DNA from: Oceanivirga salmonicida
GTDB taxonomy: Bacteria; Fusobacteriota; Fusobacteriia; Fusobacteriales; Leptotrichiaceae
DNA: 38,733 bases
NCBI RefSeq assembly: GCF_001517915.1
Contig: NZ_LOQI01000009.1
Span: 1-38,733, forward strand
Reading direction: 5' to 3'
This document shows positions 33,898 through 38,733 of the stretch, in pieces. The notes under the pieces are model-generated. The model was not told the DNA's origin. It saw only the letters and a program-made list of their open reading frames with translations, and searched no databases. Position 1 is the stretch's first letter, and each line of letters begins with the position of its first letter. Position numbers and translations under genes: made by a program.

Positions 33898-34992
33898 ATG
33901 GGTAAATTTGATATTAAAAGATTAAGTGGAATATTATATGTCATTGCAATTTTGCTGTTATTATTCATAACATTCAAGTTAATGATATTTTTATTACCAT
34001 TTGTTATAGCAGCTATGATAGTAAGTATAGTAAAACCTATTATCAATTATTTAGAAAGAAAAACACATATAAGTAGTAAAATAATTAATCCAATAGTATT
34101 AATATTGTTTTATTTAATAATAGGTGGATTAATAGTTTTATTATTTTCAAAAATAATCTATGAAGGGTATAAATTTGGGACATTTTTAATAGAATCACAA
34201 AATATGATAGAAAATCAAATAGAAAATATAGTTGATATAATAGTCGAAAAATTAGATTTTTTACCAAATTATATGATAGATTTTATAAATAATTTTATTG
34301 ATACAATTATAGATATTACTAGTAAATATTTTATTCCTGTAATTAAATCAGGATTAGGAATTTTAAGTTCATTACCTAAACTTATAATATTTTTTGTAAT
34401 TACAGTACTTTCATCATTTTTTATGTTAAAAGATGAAAAAATTATAGAAGGTTTTTTGAAAAAACAAATTCCTAAAACATGGTTAAGTAAATTTTATGAA
34501 ATAAAAGAGGGTGTTTTTAAAATGTTAATGATTTATTTGAGAACACAATTAATATTAACACTTTTATGTTTCGTAGAATTAATAATAGGGCTTAATTTAA
34601 TAAATATATTTATACATCACATAAATTATGTATTACTATTTGCATTTATAATTGGAGTAGTTGATGCATTACCTATGATAGGAGCAGCAGCAGTAATAAT
34701 GCCATGGGCATTTATGGAAGTATTTTTAAATGGAAATTATGTATTTGCATTATCTTTATTGGCATTAAATTTAACAATAACACTTATAAGACAAACATTA
34801 GAACCAAAACTTATGAGTAAAGGTGCTAAAATTAATCCATTATTAACATTAATAGCAATGTATAGTGGATTTAGAGTATTTGGGATAATAGGATTTTTAA
34901 TAGGACCAGTAATTATGTCTATATTAAAAATAGTATTTTATGAAGAGATACAATATGGATTTTTCAAGTTTTTAATAAATGAAAAAAAATAA
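33898..34992 (+). CDS. AI-2E family (PerM/YtvI-like) membrane transporter
   Basis: A 364-residue multi-pass membrane protein with the AI-2E transporter family layout: paired N-terminal membrane segments (LSGILYVIAILLLLFITFKL, then the LPFVIAAMIVSIVKPIINYLE block), a long amphipathic middle, and the C-terminal core with IGVVDALPMIGAAAVIMPWA and RQTLEPKLMSKGAKINPLLTLIAMYSG. Family members include transporters for AI-2 and cations, but the substrate is not conserved enough to infer. It starts one base after the uvrA stop, with AGGAG inside the uvrA end. Confidence 0.9.
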   Translation: MGKFDIKRLSGILYVIAILLLLFITFKLMIFLLPFVIAAMIVSIVKPIINYLERKTHISSKIINPIVLILFYLIIGGLIVLLFSKIIYEGYKFGTFLIESQNMIENQIENIVDIIVEKLDFLPNYMIDFINNFIDTIIDITSKYFIPVIKSGLGILSSLPKLIIFFVITVLSSFFMLKDEKIIEGFLKKQIPKTWLSKFYEIKEGVFKMLMIYLRTQLILTLLCFVELIIGLNLINIFIHHINYVLLFAFIIGVVDALPMIGAAAVIMPWAFMEVFLNGNYVFALSLLALNLTITLIRQTLEPKLMSKGAKINPLLTLIAMYSGFRVFGIIGFLIGPVIMSILKIVFYEEIQYGFFKFLINEKK

Positions 34993-35002
34993 AAGGAGAA
35001 TA

Positions 35003-35947
35003 ATGAAAAAAATTCTAAGAATAATAAAAATAATATTTTTATTATTTGTAATGTTTGTGTCGTATGCTATTTATGTAGTAGGAATACAAACTCACAACAC
35101 TAAAAATAAAGAATTAAAAGTTAAAAAAGGAGATTTAATTTCGAATATCTATGGAAATTTAAATATAAAGTATGGTATAATAGACAGAATCTTTTTCAAA
35201 ATAAATAAGGAATATGAAATTGTAAAAGTGGGAAGATATATGTTTGATAGAAATTTAACTAAATATGAACTAATAAAAGTTTTACACATGTCTAAACCGA
35301 ATAATATAAATGTAACTATACCAGAAGGTTTTACTTCTGAACAAGTATTAGAAAGAATAGCATCATCAGGATTAGCAACAAAAAAAGAATTACTAGAAAC
35401 ACTTAAAAATTATAATTTTTATTATAAACATAATGAAGTATTTGAAGGCTATTTTTTCCCTGACACATATTATTTTAATGAAGAAGATACTCCAAAAGAA
35501 ATATTTGATAAAATATTTGGGCATTTTTTAGAAAAATACCCTATTCGTGTTTACGATAAAGATAAGTTTTATGATATATTAATATTGGCTTCAATAATTG
35601 AAAAAGAAGCTGGAGGCAGTGATGATAGAACTAAAATATCTGCTGTATTTCATAATAGACTTAAAATTAATATGCTTTTACAGTCGGATGCAACTTTAAA
35701 ATATGGTTTGAAAAGAAATATTTATAAAAGTGATTTAATGAGTTCTAATTCTAAGTATAATACATATAAACATAAAGGTTTAACACCAACTCCTATATCA
35801 AATCCAGGAGAAGAAAGTATTTATGCAGCAATGAATCCTGCAAAAATTGAAAGTTTATATTTCTTTATGCATGAAGGGAAAACGTATTATTCGAAAACAC
35901 ACGAAGAACATTTAAGAAAAAGAAAAGAAAGCGGGCATATAAAATGA
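35003..35947 (+). CDS. mltG: Endolytic murein transglycosylase MltG
   Basis: MltG cleaves nascent peptidoglycan strands at the inner membrane and so sets glycan chain length. One N-terminal membrane anchor (about 5-27) precedes the LysM-like subdomain and the YceG catalytic domain: GYFFPDTYYF, ILASIIEKEAGG (around 195-205, with the catalytic glutamate), VFHNRLKINMLLQSDATLKYGL and GLTPTPISNPGEESIYAAMNPA. The ATG at 35003 with AAAGGAG is chosen over an in-frame ATG at 34979 inside the upstream gene. The 314 residues are slightly short of the usual 330-350. The end overlaps the next gene by ATGA. Confidence 0.94.
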   Translation: MKKILRIIKIIFLLFVMFVSYAIYVVGIQTHNTKNKELKVKKGDLISNIYGNLNIKYGIIDRIFFKINKEYEIVKVGRYMFDRNLTKYELIKVLHMSKPNNINVTIPEGFTSEQVLERIASSGLATKKELLETLKNYNFYYKHNEVFEGYFFPDTYYFNEEDTPKEIFDKIFGHFLEKYPIRVYDKDKFYDILILASIIEKEAGGSDDRTKISAVFHNRLKINMLLQSDATLKYGLKRNIYKSDLMSSNSKYNTYKHKGLTPTPISNPGEESIYAAMNPAKIESLYFFMHEGKTYYSKTHEEHLRKRKESGHIK

Positions 35948-37272
35948 AAAAAACAATAATTATATCATTATTAGCTTTGGTATCATGTGCCAAAATAGCA
36001 ACAAATGATGATTTTAAATTTGAACAGAAACGAGTAATAATTGATGAAAAAAATAAATATGAAAAAATTAGAGAATATTTTTCTAATCTTTTAGCTAGTG
36101 CTTTAAAATCAATCGATGAAGAAGCGAATACTGAAGCAAATGCTGAAGTTGATTTTGAAACAGTATTAAAAAATGGAAAAATTGAAGAAGGTTTTTCAGT
36201 TGTTTTAGCTAATGGAGAAACATTAACTGTCGGTGAAATTGATCCTGAAGTTGAGCCCGAAACTGACATAGATGAAAAATTTAAAGATGGTTTTTCAATG
36301 GTTTTAGCTAATGGACAAGTATTAACTGTTGGTGAAGTTAAACCTGGTGAAGTTACATCTGGTGAAGTTACATCTGGTGAAGTTACACCTGAAACTCAAC
36401 CAAAGGTAGAACCAAAAGTTAAACCTTATATTGAACCAGAAATTGAAAAAAAGATACACGGAATTAGAGTTAGGGTAAAATTATCATATGGTAATCCTGA
36501 AATAATAAAAGGTAAAGATTTTTATTATGTAAATGGTAAACCATATAGAGGTATAGTATATAAAAAAGATGGATTAGTAATTAATGAAGTAAATTTAGAA
36601 GAATATTTATATTCAGTAGTTTCAGCAGAAATGCCAACATATTTTGGTACGGAAGCATTAAAAGCACAAGCAGTTGCAGCAAGAACTTATGCATTAAATA
36701 AAATAATTACAAATAAAAATAAAAGTAATTTATATGATGTAGATGATACTGTAAAATTTCAAGTATATAGTGGGGCATCTAATGAAGAAAAGAAAGTTAC
36801 AGCCGCAGTAAATAGCACTAGAAGTCAAATTGCAACATATAATGGAAAACCAATATTAGCACTTTTCCATGCAAGTTCAGGAGATAGAACAATGTCAGCT
36901 AAGGCAGTTTTTAATGTGGAAAAACCATATTTAAAAAGTGTAGAAGATTTTAGTAGTTCACAAAAATGGACATATAGAATTTCTAAATATAGTTTAGAAA
37001 AAAAATTCGGAAGAAGCTATAATGTAATTACTAATCTTGGAAAAAATAAAATAAGAAGAGGACTAGGTGCTAGTAAAATTAAAAGTAATAACTTTAGCAT
37101 GCATTTAAGTAATGATGGAATTGTGTACTTTTATGGTAAAGGTTCAGGACATTGTGTTGGATTATCACAATGGGGAGCTAAATATTTAGGACAAGTAAGA
37201 AAATATAATTATGAAGAAATATTGAAACACTATTATAGAGGGATAAGTATTACCAAAATAGGAGAAAAATGA
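35944..37272 (+). CDS. SpoIID/LytB-domain lipoprotein, probable lytic transglycosylase
   Basis: The SpoIID domain degrades glycan strands stripped of stem peptides. Here it occupies about 190-440: VNLEEYLYSVVSAEMP with candidate catalytic E229, LKAQAVAARTYAL, FQVYSG and GSGHCVGLSQWGAKYLGQ at the end. The N-terminus is a lipoprotein signal with lipobox LVSC. Between lies a low-complexity region with two copies of GFS-x-VLANG-x2-LTVGE (G83 and G116, 33 residues apart), four GEV(K/T)(P/S) repeats and Pro/Glu/Lys repeats, probably a flexible wall-spanning linker. It is coupled by ATGA overlaps to mltG before it and tilS after it. Despite the name, the domain also occurs in non-sporulating bacteria. 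Confidence 0.88.
   Translation: MKKTIIISLLALVSCAKIATNDDFKFEQKRVIIDEKNKYEKIREYFSNLLASALKSIDEEANTEANAEVDFETVLKNGKIEEGFSVVLANGETLTVGEIDPEVEPETDIDEKFKDGFSMVLANGQVLTVGEVKPGEVTSGEVTSGEVTPETQPKVEPKVKPYIEPEIEKKIHGIRVRVKLSYGNPEIIKGKDFYYVNGKPYRGIVYKKDGLVINEVNLEEYLYSVVSAEMPTYFGTEALKAQAVAARTYALNKIITNKNKSNLYDVDDTVKFQVYSGASNEEKKVTAAVNSTRSQIATYNGKPILALFHASSGDRTMSAKAVFNVEKPYLKSVEDFSSSQKWTYRISKYSLEKKFGRSYNVITNLGKNKIRRGLGASKIKSNNFSMHLSNDGIVYFYGKGSGHCVGLSQWGAKYLGQVRKYNYEEILKHYYRGISITKIGEK
36331..36390 (+). repeat. Four tandem 15-bp repeats inside the SpoIID-domain gene
   Basis: GGTGAAGTTACATCT and variants stand at 36331-36345, 36346-36360, 36361-36375 and 36376-36390; the two middle copies are identical. Each encodes Gly-Glu-Val plus Lys-Pro, Thr-Ser or Thr-Pro. 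The unit is a multiple of three, so copy-number changes keep the frame and vary linker length. Confidence 0.85.
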
Positions 37273-38429
37273 GTAAAATTTTAATTGCTTTTTCTGGCGG
37301 ACCAGATTCAGTATATTTGTATCACTATTTAAAAAAACAAAATCATGAAATAGGTATATGTTATGTTAATCATAATGTAAGAAAAGATATTCAAAATGAT
37401 ATTGATTTTGTAAAAGATTTTGCTATAAAAGAAAATATATTTTATTGTATAGAAAGCATAAATTTAGAAAAGTTTAATGAAGATATAGCAAGAAACAAGA
37501 GATACGAAATATTAGAAAAAGTAAGAGAAAAAAATTCTTTTGAATATATTGCAACGGGTCATAATCAAAATGATAATGTGGAGACTATAATTTTTAGAAT
37601 TATAAGGGGAACGGCATTAGAAGGATTAAAAGGAATACCAGCAAAAAGAGGTAATATTATTAGACCAATATTAAATATTTCAAAAGAATATATACTTTCA
37701 TATTTAAATGAGAATAATATAAAATATTTAATTGATTATACTAATTTTGAAAATGATTATAGTAGAAATAAAATAAGAAATCAAATTTTACCTATAATGA
37801 AAGAAATAAATACTAATTATTTATCAAATATTTCTAATTTGATAGATTTAGTAAATGACGTAGAAAATAAAGAAAATAGAGAATATATATATAAAGAATT
37901 AAAAAAATATAATATAGCTGTGAGTAGTAATAAAATATACGAAATATTGAGTATAAAAAATAAAAATGGGACTAGTATAGATTTAAATGAAAAGTATATT
38001 TGGTATAGCAGTTATGAATTTTATGGCGTATTAGATAGAAGTAAAATGAAATCTAATGAGTTTTTGTACAAAATAAATTTAAATGAAAGTCAAAATGTAA
38101 ACGGTTATGAAATATCTTTATTTGAATATAGTTATATTAAAAAATACCTTGAAAAAAAAGAGTATAAAATATATAATATAGGAAGTATCAATAAGATTTT
38201 TGTTACAAATAGAAAAAATGGGGATAAATTAGATAATAAGAAAATCAAGTCTATATTTATTAATTTAAAAATTGATAGACTTGTTCGTGATATAATCCCA
38301 ATATTAAAAACAAGTAAAGAAATACTTTCAATAGCAGATATTAAATTTTCTAAGAAACTAAATCAAAAATTAGAAGAAAATTCTAATTATATTGTGATAA
38401 AAAAGGATGGTAAAAATGGAAGAAAATAA
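37269..38429 (+). CDS. tilS: tRNA(Ile)-lysidine synthase
   Basis: TilS uses ATP to attach lysine to C34 of the tRNA(Ile) with a CAU anticodon, so that it reads AUA; AUA is very common in this genome, so the enzyme should be heavily used. The PP-loop FSGGPDS is at 8-14, followed by CYVNHNVR, IATGHNQNDNVETIIFR and RPILNISKEYI, all family hallmarks, and a C-terminal domain with KNGDKL. The 386-residue length is at the short end of full-length forms. The start overlaps the preceding stop by ATGA; the end overlaps the next gene by 14 bases. Confidence 0.94.
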   Translation: MSKILIAFSGGPDSVYLYHYLKKQNHEIGICYVNHNVRKDIQNDIDFVKDFAIKENIFYCIESINLEKFNEDIARNKRYEILEKVREKNSFEYIATGHNQNDNVETIIFRIIRGTALEGLKGIPAKRGNIIRPILNISKEYILSYLNENNIKYLIDYTNFENDYSRNKIRNQILPIMKEINTNYLSNISNLIDLVNDVENKENREYIYKELKKYNIAVSSNKIYEILSIKNKNGTSIDLNEKYIWYSSYEFYGVLDRSKMKSNEFLYKINLNESQNVNGYEISLFEYSYIKKYLEKKEYKIYNIGSINKIFVTNRKNGDKLDNKKIKSIFINLKIDRLVRDIIPILKTSKEILSIADIKFSKKLNQKLEENSNYIVIKKDGKNGRK

Positions 38430-38733
38430 AGATAAATTAAATGAAACTGAATTTGAAAAAGAAATAAATAAAGAAGAATTTAAAAACGAAGATGAAGTTA
38501 AAGTAGACTCTGAAATCAAGAATACAGAAAAAAAAGAAACTTTTAACAATGAAGATGAAAATGACAAAAATAAAGACAGTGAAAATAATAAAAATCCTAA
38601 AAATGATAATGAACTAGATGAAGAAGAATTATTTAGAAAAAAAGTTGAAGAATTAAGAAAAAGAAGTGGAAATAAAAAGCCACCATTTTCTAGTATGACA
38701 TTTTTCATTTTAATATTTGCAACTATTTTAGGT
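38416..38733 (+). CDS. Start of a gene after tilS, probably ftsH (partial)
   Basis: An ORF open from ATG at 38416 to the window edge (106 codons), with AAGGAT eight bases upstream and a 14-base overlap with tilS. Residues 1-90 are extremely rich in Glu, Asp, Lys and Asn; a basic stretch (RKRSGNKKPP) is followed by a hydrophobic segment starting SSMTFFILIFATILG. An N-terminal membrane segment directly after tilS is where ftsH, the membrane AAA protease, is found in many bacteria, often with a charged N-terminal extension in fusobacteria. The catalytic domains are beyond the edge, so the name is inference from position. Confidence 0.7.
   Translation, partial: MEENKDKLNETEFEKEINKEEFKNEDEVKVDSEIKNTEKKETFNNEDENDKNKDSENNKNPKNDNELDEEELFRKKVEELRKRSGNKKPPFSSMTFFILIFATILG

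Noticed and set aside
35944-37272. Evidence of endospore formation from the SpoIID domain
   Set aside because: The domain occurs widely in non-sporulating bacteria; no other sporulation gene is present here.
38370-38708. Antisense ORF of 112 codons at the right edge
   Set aside because: It encodes Ser/Phe/Leu runs that are simply the complement of the Glu/Lys-rich start of the next rightward gene.

Overview
This window is bacterial chromosome of very low GC, visibly dominated by A/T, AGA arginine and ATA isoleucine codons. TGA acts as a stop codon (for example at the ends of prmC and pgeF), so it is not a mycoplasma-type code. The gene content fits a fusobacterium of the Leptotrichiaceae type (Streptobacillus/Sneathia/Leptotrichia-like): a Gram-negative-style MltG, a SpoIID-like lytic transglycosylase in an apparent non-sporulator, fused amino-acid transporters and a large peptide-uptake investment. 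The taxonomic call is inference. No rRNA, tRNA, insertion sequence, prophage or CRISPR array was seen.

Layout. (1) 1-700: the first codons of a leftward gene, then a consensus promoter with a C/G-tract dyad and a lone CsoR/FrmR-family metal or thiol repressor. (2) 740-6540: a compact housekeeping operon prfA-prmC-queA-rsmD-xseB-ispA-pgeF plus a small membrane protein. RF1 and the enzyme that methylates its GGQ motif are adjacent. (3) secA. (4) 9190-18800: an oligopeptide ABC importer (D-F-B-C order) followed by three paralogous family-5 binding lipoproteins, then a lipoprotein-type Xaa-Pro dipeptidyl-peptidase at 18883-21315. Together these look like a surface peptide-processing and uptake module. 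(5) 21376-23987: a promoter, a lysine (L-box) riboswitch with a readable antiterminator and terminator, a binding-protein/permease fusion and its ATPase, i.e. a probable lysine importer. (6) 24013-25200: an M24 Xaa-Pro-type aminopeptidase with its own promoter and terminator. (7) 25209-30900: a mixed region with a leftward GNAT acetyltransferase, a YlmH-like S4 RNA-binding protein, an unidentified multi-pass membrane protein, a HAD phosphatase coupled to an ABC-F ATPase with one degenerate ATP site, and a small exported protein overlapping a DUF2335 membrane protein. (8) 31000-38733: uvrA, an AI-2E-type permease, mltG, a SpoIID-domain lipoprotein, tilS and the beginning of a gene that is probably ftsH, nearly all with overlapping or adjacent stop and start codons.

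How the genes work together. Peptides at the cell surface could be trimmed by the PepX-like lipoprotein, captured by one of three OppA-like lipoproteins, imported by OppBCDF and finished by the cytosolic M24 proline peptidase. Lysine import is controlled by its own riboswitch. MltG and the SpoIID-domain lipoprotein probably act together on glycan strands. The observations most worth checking are the half-dead ABC-F protein, the duplicated N-terminal domain in PrmC, the DUF2335 cassette under a dyad-covered promoter, the exported PepX next to triplicated binding proteins, and the 13-bp tandem repeat ahead of the third binding-protein gene.
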